From assembly GCF_001894885.1 (NCBI RefSeq), contig NZ_BCXB01000013.1:62001-126000 (forward strand): DNA of 64,000 nt, given 5' to 3'. This document shows positions 57,520 through 64,000 of the stretch, piece after piece. The position numbers were made by a program, and so were the translations under genes. Source of the stretch: Rhodococcus marinonascens NBRC 14363. GTDB lineage: Bacteria; Actinomycetota; Actinomycetes; Mycobacteriales; Mycobacteriaceae. The notes under the pieces were generated by a model. That model was not told where the DNA came from, searched no databases, and was given only the letters and a program-made list of their open reading frames with translations. The number at the start of each line of letters is the position of its first letter. Position 1 is the stretch's first letter.

Positions 57520-58906
57520 CGGTGCTCGCGTCGTTGGTGCCCAGTTCGCGGGTCAATCGTTCGAGGATCGGGTCCTGGGACTCCTGCTCGAAGTGTCGAC
57601 GTTCGCGATCCTTGCGCGGCTCGTCCCAGCCCATCTCGTCCCAGGAGCCCTCACGGGAGAGAACCGGTGTGCCGCCGTTGAGCTTCTGGATGAAGTCGGC
57701 TTCTTCGGCCTTCGTCGGGGTGGCCGGATTGCGCCACTCGACCTTGATTGCCCGCCCGCCCGCGGTCCACTCACCGGTACGGAAGCGTTCATACAGTGTC
57801 ATCAGCCATCCGATCCCGACACCCTGAGACGTGTTCTTCTCCTCGGTGTTCGAGATCAGCCGCGACTCATCCGCCCGGATGGCGCCCTCGGCGGCCGGGT
57901 TGGCGGTGTTCTGCCCGAAGAACCGAAACGGAAGACCGGTGACCGACGACGCCATGGCCGCATAGTGGTTGGTGGTGTCGTGGAAGTTCTTCAGATCGGA
58001 CGGGGTGAACTGGCCGACCTTCACCTTGTCCGGCGAGGCTTGGTTCGCCCAAATGGCGGTGTAGTACGACTGCCACACCGGAATCGGATTGCCGTCCTTG
58101 TCGACGAAGTCGCCCTTGGACATACCCAAAACCCACTTCTGCGGAACAGAGTGCGTCTCCAGGGCGATCTGCAGGTTGGTCAGCGACCGTGCGGCGGCGT
58201 CGACGAGCGGAATCAAGTCGGCCATCTCCGTGGTGCCCGACCAGTTGCCGAGTCGGCGTTTGTTGAGGAACAGCACCACCGGCACCCGGCCGAGGTCGTG
58301 TTCGTCGATGCCGTCATCGTCGCCCACCTTGTCGAGCTGCCAACCGCCACGGCCCGCGACAACCTGGATGGTCCTGTTCGGCAGCATCAATGTTCCGACG
58401 CGCTGCCCGTCGTCGGTGCGGTATTGGCGGAACGCGGCATCCATTCGTTTGCGCCGACTGTCGATCAGGCAGGACATCTGCAGCGGCGACTCGATCGAGA
58501 TGAGTGGGTGCTCGTTGTCCTCGTCGTTCGTGCCGACAGTGCCGTAGCAGCGGCCGAAGATCATCGTCTCCGTATTGAGGAGGCCGATCTCAGCCTCGAG
58601 GTCGTTCGCGTCGAAGCCTTCCTGGAGCGGTTTGTTCGGCTCCTCCTCCCCGCCGGGGACCATCAGCGCCTTGATCTTCTGCCGGCGCGAGATCTCACTG
58701 ACGTACATACGGTTCCAGTTGATTACCAGCTCGAACATCCGCAGCTCGGGCGGGACCGCGATACCGATCTGCTTGAGCCGCTGCTCGCCTTCGAAGTACG
58801 CCTCATACAGGCGATCTCTCGGCTGAATCTTGTGTAACTTGGCATTCAGCTTGCCGATCATGTCCCGCTCGTCAGAGCTGAGGGTTGTTCGCAGGGCGAC
58901 GGCCAC
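57497..58906 (-). CDS. Portal protein
   Basis: 469 aa from GTG 58906. Portal-family features: DRLYEAYFEGEQRLKQIGIA, LRMFELVINWNRMYVSEISR, VPVVLFLNKRRLGNWSGTTE, MASSVTGLPFRFFGQNTANP (SPP1-gp6-like). Stands between terminase and MuF-like genes. The dodecameric ring through which DNA is packaged. C-terminal tail LTRELGTNDASTDASVGGK is disordered. Confidence 0.93.
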   Translation of the reverse strand: MAVALRTTLSSDERDMIGKLNAKLHKIQPRDRLYEAYFEGEQRLKQIGIAVPPELRMFELVINWNRMYVSEISRRQKIKALMVPGGEEEPNKPLQEGFDANDLEAEIGLLNTETMIFGRCYGTVGTNDEDNEHPLISIESPLQMSCLIDSRRKRMDAAFRQYRTDDGQRVGTLMLPNRTIQVVAGRGGWQLDKVGDDDGIDEHDLGRVPVVLFLNKRRLGNWSGTTEMADLIPLVDAAARSLTNLQIALETHSVPQKWVLGMSKGDFVDKDGNPIPVWQSYYTAIWANQASPDKVKVGQFTPSDLKNFHDTTNHYAAMASSVTGLPFRFFGQNTANPAAEGAIRADESRLISNTEEKNTSQGVGIGWLMTLYERFRTGEWTAGGRAIKVEWRNPATPTKAEEADFIQKLNGGTPVLSREGSWDEMGWDEPRKDRERRHFEQESQDPILERLTRELGTNDASTDASVGGK

Positions 58907-58921
58907 GGGCCCTCCTCTCGT

Positions 58922-59530
58922 TCAGAAGCAGAACATTCGGTTGTCGGCGACCTCGTCGGTGCACCCGGATTCCCGGGCGTCGGCGGTTGCCTCGTGGGCG
59001 AGGATCGACGCCATGGCGGGGTCGATCTTCTGATGGTCGGCGGGTTTGCCGAGGATGTACTTCTGGCCAGGTTTGGCTACTTTTTTGCAGTTGGCCATGG
59101 CCGTTTCGGTGATCGGGCAACCGTCTTGGGTGATCCGGCCGGTCGACAGGTCCGTCTCGAATCGGCGGATCGCGTGGAACATTCGGTCGATCTTGTTCGT
59201 CGGCCACTCCGAGACGTGGTCCTCGCCGTATTTCAGTGACCAGTCGCCGATCTCGGAGTACCAGTCTTGCGGGTCGGCGTAGAAGCGGCCCACCCTCCAG
59301 GTCGTGAATATCTCATCGACAGCTGCGTGCACTTCACCGCGGGGGACCTGCCCACCCCATTCGGCTGGATTCCAGATCGTTGGACGACGATCCGGCCCGT
59401 AACGCGGGGTGAACTGCAATCCGTCGAGGGTTTCGCACCGGATCGCAGTCCAGTCGTTGTTCTCCGATCCGTCGAATCCGGCGCAGATCGTTATTCCCGG
59501 ATCAGGATTCGGAAGCCACAAGGCCGGCAT
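58922..59530 (-). CDS. Large terminase, nuclease part (separate frame)
   Basis: 202 aa from ATG 59530, which overlaps the last 29 bases of the ATPase frame. RNase H-like nuclease: ITICAGFDGSENNDWTAIR with the first catalytic aspartate near residue 20, then RVGRFYADPQDWYSEIGDWS with further acidic residues near 86-89. Together with the upstream frame it equals one normal large terminase. Either a natural split with translational coupling, a programmed +1 frameshift, or a mutation/base error. It cleaves concatemeric phage DNA at packaging. Confidence 0.85.
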   Translation of the reverse strand: MPALWLPNPDPGITICAGFDGSENNDWTAIRCETLDGLQFTPRYGPDRRPTIWNPAEWGGQVPRGEVHAAVDEIFTTWRVGRFYADPQDWYSEIGDWSLKYGEDHVSEWPTNKIDRMFHAIRRFETDLSTGRITQDGCPITETAMANCKKVAKPGQKYILGKPADHQKIDPAMASILAHEATADARESGCTDEVADNRMFCF

Positions 59531-60590
59531 ACCGCGCCTCCCAAAGTCCTGACTTGAGCCAAGCGCCCTGGCCGTACACCAGACGGTTCCCGAAGAACCG
59601 CTCGGCCTGCGCCGGGTCGGTTTCGTTCAACTCCATTGCTTCTGCCTCGATCGAGTCGAGGTTCACCCACGGAGATCCGTCGTAGACGTACTTGAGGATC
59701 CTGCGGCGGTCCCGCTTGTTCCCCCACGACAAGCTCTTCGGGGGAATCCGGAAGAACTTGAAAATGTCCGGGGCCTGCGACTCGTAAGTGCGTTGCGCGG
59801 TGGAACTCTCCGACGGATCCCACGCGTTCGTGGTCTCCATTGTGCGGCCGTTCATGCCGGCGGCACCGCGGCGCTGCGTCTCGGCGACCGACACCATCTT
59901 GTTCTCCTTGGTATACAGACCCGCCTCGTCCTGCAGCGCCCACGAGATCGGGTTACCGAGACGGCCACGCGCGCTCGAGGTGACCGCGTCGATCCGATCG
60001 AAGTCGTCGCCACCGTTCTCACCGGCGATGCGGATGAACCCCTCGCGGGGGAACATCAGATCCGACAGCGGCCCGAGTTTGATCATCGCCGTCAACGGCC
60101 GATACACGTTGCCGACCTGGTCCTCGTTGTTCGCCGTCAACTGGATAACCGGCGACGGATGACGCATCCCCATCGGCTCACCCGGTTGGTACTCGTACTC
60201 CCAGCCGCACCCACAACCCCAGTCCGAGCACGCGTACCCGTCACCGGCCTCGGCCCAGCCGTAGAACTGCGACGGCCCCACCGCCTCGAGGCAGGTCATC
60301 GACGCCGCCCACGGACCCTTACCCGTCTTCTGCGGGGCCACAATCTGTGCGCGCCGATACGTGAACGCCTGGTTGAACAACGGTTCCGGTGAACCGGACT
60401 CGCCGACCTGCCACTGCGCACCAGAACGGACCTGGTAATACTTCGCGGCACACCAGAACTGCCAGTCCGACCACACGAACTCCGCGCCCCGCCGGTAACC
60501 GTCAGGGATGCGGCAGTGCCGGCGGATCCAGGCGTCACTGATGTCCCCGAGGGTGGGGAAGTCGACAACGAAGCCGTCAGCCTCCGCCAT
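59502..60590 (-). CDS. Large terminase, ATPase part
   Basis: 362 aa from ATG 60590. Packaging motor ATPase: Walker A-like RRAQIVAPQKTGKGPWAAS near residue 90, Walker B ISWALQDEAGLYT near residue 220, coupling motif TMETTNAWDPSESS. Ends LWEARYAGLVASES shortly after the position where the domain normally passes into the nuclease. Overlaps the small-terminase gene by 14 bases. Confidence 0.92.
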   Translation of the reverse strand: MAEADGFVVDFPTLGDISDAWIRRHCRIPDGYRRGAEFVWSDWQFWCAAKYYQVRSGAQWQVGESGSPEPLFNQAFTYRRAQIVAPQKTGKGPWAASMTCLEAVGPSQFYGWAEAGDGYACSDWGCGCGWEYEYQPGEPMGMRHPSPVIQLTANNEDQVGNVYRPLTAMIKLGPLSDLMFPREGFIRIAGENGGDDFDRIDAVTSSARGRLGNPISWALQDEAGLYTKENKMVSVAETQRRGAAGMNGRTMETTNAWDPSESSTAQRTYESQAPDIFKFFRIPPKSLSWGNKRDRRRILKYVYDGSPWVNLDSIEAEAMELNETDPAQAERFFGNRLVYGQGAWLKSGLWEARYAGLVASES

Positions 60591-61044
60591 CGGACACCGC
60601 CCGGAGTCTCCGGGCCGGGGCCGACTTCGATTGCTTCGCGGGCTTCTCCGCCCGCTTCGACGCGACCTCGTCAGCCGCGATCTGCCACCCGTTGTCCTTC
60701 AGCCCCGCCGGGGTCAAACCGATCTGATCGGCAAGCCGATGCAATGCGGTCACATCGGCGGCCGTCGCATCGGGAGCCTCCGCGAGCACCTTCCGCCGCA
60801 CCCACATCGCGATCGTCTCCCACCGCCACGGCTCCTTGATCCACTGCGCCGCCTGCGGGTAGGTCCACACCTTCCGCCACACCGCACGCTCCCGAGTCGA
60901 GCCCTTCGGGAACGGCCACTCTGGCGGCTTCTCGGTGAACCCCCCGCTCGGCAACGCGGTGAAACTCAACCCACGCCGATCCGAGCGGCCCGAGTTCTGG
61001 TCAGCCTGCGGACCGGAACGATTGCGAGCACCTCCACGCACCAT
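60577..61044 (-). CDS. Small terminase subunit
   Basis: 155 aa from ATG 61044 (MVRGGARNRSGPQADQNSGR), with GAGGAG eight bases upstream; an ATG at 61050 is too close to it. Gly/Arg/Ser-rich start typical of P27-type small terminases, then WPFPKGSTRERAVWRKVWTY and DVTALHRLADQIGLTPAGLK. Recognises the packaging site and hands DNA to the ATPase. Overlaps the large-terminase start. Confidence 0.87.
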   Translation of the reverse strand: MVRGGARNRSGPQADQNSGRSDRRGLSFTALPSGGFTEKPPEWPFPKGSTRERAVWRKVWTYPQAAQWIKEPWRWETIAMWVRRKVLAEAPDATAADVTALHRLADQIGLTPAGLKDNGWQIAADEVASKRAEKPAKQSKSAPARRLRAVSDGGG

Positions 61045-61244
61045 GTTCATCACTCCTCGCGCGGCATTGCGCCACCTCAGACAGGCCGCCAGCATTGCGC
61101 CGGCGACGTGGATCTTCGGAAGTTCTGAACCCTCCGCGCGGTTTTCCGCCCTCACCCACGGCGAAGGACGTTGCCCCCCTTAGGGATACCCCCCTGGGGG
61201 TGCACGTTTCCGCCGGTCAGAGCGTGTGGACAGTCGACGGACGT
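61045..61244. other. Packaging-site region between HNH and small terminase genes
   Basis: 200 non-coding bases. Contains the G/C-rich palindrome ACCCCC-CT-GGGGGT at 61188-61201 preceded by TTGCCCCCCTTAGGG. A cos site is expected in this interval in cohesive-end phages with an adjacent HNH nuclease, but the cut site cannot be read. Confidence 0.4.
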
Positions 61245-61610
61245 TCAGCTTTTTCGTAGGTCAGAGGCTTGTCGGCGCCCTGCCTTGGCGCTGTTGCACG
61301 ACCGGCAGCACACCTGCAGCTCACCGTCGGGTGCACCGCCGAGGCTGATCTCGTCAATGTGGTCGGCGGTCAGATCGGCGGCGGGGTGTGCCGGCCGCTG
61401 ATAGCCGGGGCACCAGTTGCCAACAGTCGCGCGATGCCTGTCCACGGCGGCCTTGCGGCGCTTCTGCTCGCCCCAGGTGCGGGTCCTCTTGGTCGGGGTG
61501 GTCTGCCTCTGGTGTCGCTCTCGCTCGGCTCGGTGGGGCGGGCACAGCCGATCCGCCTGCATGGCAGGGCAACCGGACACTGCACACACCCGCTTGCTTG
61601 CGCGTGGCAT
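61245..61610 (-). CDS. HNH endonuclease
   Basis: 121 aa. Core HNH/zinc motif: CPGYQRPAHPAADLTADHID, ISLGGAPDGELQVCCRSCNS, AKAGRR; paired cysteines CPxxCPP near the start. HNH proteins next to terminase genes assist cohesive-end cleavage and packaging. Start ATG 61610 (MPRASKRVCAVSGC). Confidence 0.92.
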   Translation of the reverse strand: MPRASKRVCAVSGCPAMQADRLCPPHRAERERHQRQTTPTKRTRTWGEQKRRKAAVDRHRATVGNWCPGYQRPAHPAADLTADHIDEISLGGAPDGELQVCCRSCNSAKAGRRQASDLRKS

Positions 61611-61633
61611 GCAAGGGCCTCTCAGTCATCCAC

Positions 61634-61720
61634 CTAGATCAGCGGGACAAGGATCTTGCCGATCTCGACCAACGCCGCGCCGATGGTGGTGATGTCGTCG
61701 ATGCTGAGTGATCCGATCAT
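61634..61720 (-). CDS. 28-aa phage micropeptide
   Basis: ATG 61720 behind AAGGAGCACACC, overlapping the upstream stop in ATGA. Sequence MIGSLSIDDITTIGAALVEI and GKILVPLI, hydrophobic and possibly a single membrane helix. Real by ribosome binding site and coupling; function unknown. Confidence 0.6.
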   Translation of the reverse strand: MIGSLSIDDITTIGAALVEIGKILVPLI

Positions 61721-61935
61721 GGTGTGCTCCTTGGGGTTGGGTTTGCCTGTTTTAGTTCCGTCAGGCGCAGCTCTATCTGCGCCTTCGTGGCCCAGGGTTC
61801 GGGGTGTGTGTGATCGGGTCGGACGCATACGAGGTCGCCGTCTCGCGGTGCGATCAGGCATTCGGTCGCAGGCAACGGCCAGCGCTTCATGTCGTCGGGG
61901 TTCGGGATGATGCCGCCCAGCGCGTACTTAGTCAT
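61717..61935 (-). CDS. Small phage protein (72 aa)
   Basis: MTKYALGGIIPNPDDMKRWP, TECLIAPRDGDLVCVRPDHT, then a charged helix (KAQIELRLTELKQANPTP). Coupled to the micropeptide gene downstream. No domain recognised. Confidence 0.65.
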   Translation of the reverse strand: MTKYALGGIIPNPDDMKRWPLPATECLIAPRDGDLVCVRPDHTHPEPWATKAQIELRLTELKQANPTPRSTP

Positions 61936-61948
61936 GACACCCTCTCGG

Positions 61949-62155
61949 TTATCGCTTGCTGCGGAAGATGTGAGTGAAGAGCTTTGGCGGTTCCGGAGTG
62001 GACCCCCTCGGCGCAGGGCCGTCGTAGTGCACGTGCACGGCCTCGATGTGGATCGGCGCGGGGGCCGTGGTCTCCGGTGCGTCGCCGACGATGGCGCGGC
62101 CGATGCGGATGAGCACGTGACCGGTGATGCTGGTGATTGCGTCGATCGGGTTCAC
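61949..62155 (-). CDS. Small phage protein (68 aa)
   Basis: GTG 62155 with AGGAGG at ideal spacing; the upstream open frame lacks such a site. Sequence NPIDAITSITGHVLIRIGRA, TAPAPIHIEAVHVHYDGPAP and a basic end FTHIFRSKR. Function unknown. Confidence 0.65.
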   Translation of the reverse strand: MNPIDAITSITGHVLIRIGRAIVGDAPETTAPAPIHIEAVHVHYDGPAPRGSTPEPPKLFTHIFRSKR

Positions 62156-62230
62156 AGTGCCTCCTGAGAAGTTGATCCGCCCCAAGCCCGAGGGAGTCGG
62201 ACATTCGCCTTCTGTTGGTTCGTACATTTC

Positions 62231-62548
62231 ATGGCAGTGGTGACAGAATCCATCTCCATGAATCACAGGGAATGGCTCGGTGAGGTAATCGGAGCCGATA
62301 GCTACCGCGCGGCTGCCGCACGGATCGACATCGACCAGAGCACGATTGCCAAGCAGCTATCCCGTGGAGTGCTGAGCCCTCAGAACGTCATTGCACTTGC
62401 CCGGGCATACGGCAGGAAGGCCGGCGTCGAGCTGGTGCGGACTGGATACTTGAGGGCCGATGACATTGATGGAGTCGGCGTTGTTGATGCCCTACGTCAG
62501 GCGAGCAGCAAGCAGGTCTTGGCTGAACTCGACTCACGTCTAACTTGA
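62231..62548 (+). CDS. Small HTH protein, divergent from the packaging block
   Basis: 105 aa on the + strand, opposite to its neighbours. The stretch AAARIDIDQSTIAKQLSRGV and QNVIALARAYGRKAGVELVR has helix-turn-helix character (like XRE-type or small phage repressors). ATG 62231 or the internal ATG 62258 (MNHREWLGEVIG) could start it. Divergent position over the late operon's first genes suits a regulator of the lytic block; not proven. Confidence 0.65.
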   Translation: MAVVTESISMNHREWLGEVIGADSYRAAAARIDIDQSTIAKQLSRGVLSPQNVIALARAYGRKAGVELVRTGYLRADDIDGVGVVDALRQASSKQVLAELDSRLT

Positions 62549-62756
62549 ACCAGAGCGGGCGGACGGACTTTCACCGGGCGGGAGCTGATGCGCGGTGGTG
62601 CCGATGTGTCGCGCTCGCGGCGGACGCTTCCCTGAGGGTGCGGCGGCGGCAAGCTGGCGGGGTTGCATCGGGAATCCAGGCGCGCCCCTGGACGGGAAGG
62701 TCTCACCGACTGCGCCGAACAGGGTTGCCGGTGAGACGACAAAGGGAGCTGACGAA
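62549..62756. other. Intergenic region with inverted and direct repeats
   Basis: About 210 bases, no convincing gene. Contains GTCTCACCG at 62700-62708 facing CGGTGAGAC at 62729-62737. The second copy belongs to a 20-bp sequence repeated exactly at 63212-63231. Probably regulatory. Confidence 0.55.
62726..62745 (+). repeat. 20-bp direct repeat copy A (TGCCGGTGAGACGACAAAGG)
   Basis: Identical to 63212-63231. Includes the 9-mer CGGTGAGAC, whose reverse complement occurs at 62700-62708. Candidate phage repressor operator or stoperator-like site. Confidence 0.7.
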
Positions 62757-63188
62757 TCAGCGACTCGCCCACTCTGGTTGATAGTCGGGGTGGTCCGAGT
62801 ACACGGCGGCCATACCCGGAAGGATGGCCGCCCGGTATTCCACAAATAGTTCCGTGTCGAATGGGTCGTCGTACAGCTCTTGCGCCCGGTCGATGATCCG
62901 CCGCTTCGCTTCGACTTCTCGCAGCACCCGAGCTGGGTCGTGGCGGGCGATGTGACGGGCCTGCTCCACTGTCGGGAAGCCCTCGTCGCTGACGACCGGG
63001 ATTCTGTGAGTCTGCGGATCGTTCAAGGCTCCGGCATCTACACCAGCAGAGCCCGACATCATGGAATCGCTACTCACGTGCCAGGTGGGGAGCGATCGGT
63101 CACCCCAGGCGGTTCGCTGTGCCGCCTCACGTGCAAGCTGTTCGTCTTCGTCGATGCGGGCCCGAAGGAAGTCCACGATGTCACTCAT
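62757..63188 (-). CDS. DUF6221 family protein
   Basis: 143 aa from ATG 63188. Pattern of the DUF6221 family found in actinobacteria and their phages: IVDFLRARIDEDEQLAREAA, HIARHDPARVLREVEAKRRI, then a short YSDHPDYQPEWAS end. Function unknown. The 20-bp repeat copy B lies just upstream of its start. Confidence 0.8.
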   Translation of the reverse strand: MSDIVDFLRARIDEDEQLAREAAQRTAWGDRSLPTWHVSSDSMMSGSAGVDAGALNDPQTHRIPVVSDEGFPTVEQARHIARHDPARVLREVEAKRRIIDRAQELYDDPFDTELFVEYRAAILPGMAAVYSDHPDYQPEWASR

Positions 63189-63211
63189 GACGCGCTCCTT
63201 CGCTGTACAGG

Positions 63212-63231
63212 TGCCGGTGAGACGACAAAGG
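63212..63231 (+). repeat. 20-bp direct repeat copy B
   Basis: Exact copy of 62726-62745, 23 bases upstream of the DUF6221 gene's ATG on the minus strand. Partly overlaps the start of the hairpin at 63230. Confidence 0.7.
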
Positions 63232-63259
63232 CGCGAGGTGGTTTCCCACTTCTCGCGCC
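63230..63259 (-). terminator. Terminator after the GIY-YIG-like gene
   Basis: GGCGCGAG / CTCGCGCC outer stem with inner GTGG/CCAC, followed on the minus strand by TTTGTCG. Lies just past the stop of the gene at 63273. Confidence 0.75.
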
Positions 63260-63272
63260 TAGGCGAAGCCTA

Positions 63273-63821
63273 TCAGATGGCTTTTCGGCCGTAGGTCACT
63301 CTGTCCCGCGCGTCCTGTGCCTTTATTCGCCTCCAGCACCCTTCGAGGAATAGGTCCGACTCATTCCTCGGCCTGTTGTCATCCTCGCGAAGGACGTCCT
63401 GGATCAACTCGTCGGAGATGTGAAACCACTCTCGCCCCTCCGCCAAGTGCACGTCGTAGCGAATATGCTCGGCCCGCTCAAACTTGCGAGAACCGCATCT
63501 CGCAGCGATCAACTCTGAACCAGGCGGATAGCTCGAAAGCCGCTTGACCAAGTCCATACTGTGGCCGATCTTCATCAGGCCTCCGACGCGCAGGTAGTAC
63601 ACCCAGCCCTCGTATGGATCAGGGTCGGGAACCTTCAGTCCAGGGACCAGCTCGGGACGTTTCGCCGGGCGACCATCCGCGATTTGCTCCTGCACGAGAG
63701 CCCACGCGAGGAGTAGATGCTCCTGGCAGAGATACATTCCGGTAGTGGCAACATGCCTGGTTACATACGCAGTGCACGTTGAGACTCCGCATTGCCAGGT
63801 GGAAATGTCGTGCTTGCTCAC
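63273..63821 (-). CDS. GIY-YIG-like (T5orf172/Mug113) nuclease-domain protein
   Basis: 182 aa from GTG 63821 (GTGA overlap with the gene upstream). Residues about 85-150 match the T5orf172 subgroup: YEGWVYYLRVGGLMKIGHSM, LVKRLSSYPPGSELIAARCG, ERAEHIRYDVHLAEGREWFH. An N-terminal cysteine pair (CGVSTCTAYV) may bind zinc. May act in DNA processing or defence; whether it cleaves DNA is not evident. Confidence 0.75.
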   Translation of the reverse strand: MSKHDISTWQCGVSTCTAYVTRHVATTGMYLCQEHLLLAWALVQEQIADGRPAKRPELVPGLKVPDPDPYEGWVYYLRVGGLMKIGHSMDLVKRLSSYPPGSELIAARCGSRKFERAEHIRYDVHLAEGREWFHISDELIQDVLREDDNRPRNESDLFLEGCWRRIKAQDARDRVTYGRKAI

Positions 63822-63982
63822 GCAATCTTCCCCTTCTGGCGTAGGTCAGCTATCACCAGTCCGAGCGGGAATGCTGACGTCCCGTCGGGGAGCGCGACCG
63901 TCGCGATGGGGTCGTTCTTGCGGTACGCCATGTCGTAGACGGTCTTCGGCTTGACCGAGACTCCATAGCGGATCGCAATCAT
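63818..63982 (-). CDS. Small DNA-binding-like phage protein (54 aa)
   Basis: ATG 63982 with GGAGG upstream; the 3' end overlaps the next gene in GTGA. Sequence IRYGVSVKPKTVYDMAYRKN, DPIATVALPDGTSAFPLGLV, IADLRQKGKIA resembles a short MerR/excisionase-like HTH. Too short for automatic long-frame calls. Early-region gene, part of an operon entering from beyond the right edge. Confidence 0.65.
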   Translation of the reverse strand: MIAIRYGVSVKPKTVYDMAYRKNDPIATVALPDGTSAFPLGLVIADLRQKGKIA

Positions 63983-64000
63983 TGCCGCTACCTCCTTCGC

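Larger units (their letters stand above)
33176..64000. mobile_element. Siphovirus prophage (left part; continues past right edge)
   Basis: Contiguous phage gene content from beyond tRNA-Arg to the right edge: left-arm replication-type genes, cargo zone, lysis, tail, head and packaging modules, and early small genes. Module order terminase-portal-head-tail-lysis is standard for tailed phages of Actinobacteria, and the ReqiPepy6 Gp37-like tail protein points to a Rhodococcus host. No integrase and no second copy of the tRNA-Arg 3' end are in the window, so the right boundary is outside. At least 30.8 kb. Confidence 0.93.

Overview
The window reads as a chromosomal stretch of a mycolic-acid-containing actinobacterium, most likely Rhodococcus or a close relative. 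Reasons: high GC with many GTG/TTG starts; an antigen 85-type mycolyltransferase; galactofuranosyltransferases of the GlfT1/GlfT2 type; the proteasome activator Bpa; and a gene order matching Mycobacterium tuberculosis Rv3777-Rv3783 with an Rv3772-like aminotransferase nearby. The genus is inferred from protein content only.

Bases 1-22 kb are host chromosome. A SulP anion transporter (cut by the left edge) is followed by a gene-poor stretch and a secreted lectin gene broken by a one-base slip in a G7 run. Next come a sugar-modification trio (LpxA-like acyltransferase, DegT/StrS aminotransferase, Gfo/Idh/MocA oxidoreductase) and a flavoprotein with its divergent XRE-cupin regulator. An envelope locus follows: YfhO-like membrane protein, GT2 glycosyltransferase, GlfT2-like enzyme, TylF-like methyltransferase, RsgA, GlfT1, the Wzt/Wzm exporter and Bpa. 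GlfT1, Wzm and Wzt are expected to start and export lipid-linked galactan. A class V aminotransferase homologue without its PLP lysine, a quinone oxidoreductase and a MarR regulator close the section.

From 22.1 to 33.2 kb lies a flexible zone. tRNA-Ser(UGA) is followed by a 1.9-kb islet bounded by a 26-bp near-copy of the tRNA 3' end; the islet carries a repetitive secreted protein. Then come an ABM-domain protein, three tandem paralogous secreted proteins (the middle one damaged at its 3' end), TfoX-like, VOC, SRPBCC/TIGR03086 and ArsR genes, the mycolyltransferase, a HisC-like aminotransferase, a dienelactone-hydrolase-fold protein lacking its nucleophile, and tRNA-Ser(GCU) and tRNA-Arg(ACG).

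From 33.2 kb to the right edge is a siphovirus prophage abutting tRNA-Arg. Its left arm (+ strand) holds a small gene, an HTH replication-type protein and a DUF2637 membrane protein. A cargo (moron) zone at 35.4-37.3 kb has small genes separated by a family of near-identical GC-rich hairpins. The structural block runs leftward on the minus strand: HNH nuclease, small terminase, large terminase in two overlapping frames, portal, MuF-like head protein with a C-terminal ADP-ribosyltransferase domain, scaffold, decoration, major capsid, connectors, major tail, frameshifting tail chaperones, tape measure, distal tail proteins, amidase endolysin, holin candidates and tail-fibre proteins. Early genes continue past the right edge. 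No integrase is in the window, so the right attachment site and integrase must lie beyond 64 kb or be lost.

The strongest leads are the phage MuF-ADP-ribosyltransferase fusion with a tightly coupled 78-aa downstream gene (possible toxin/immunity pair), the secreted-protein family shared by the tRNA-Ser islet, the prophage and the 25-27 kb array, and the hairpin-punctuated cargo zone.
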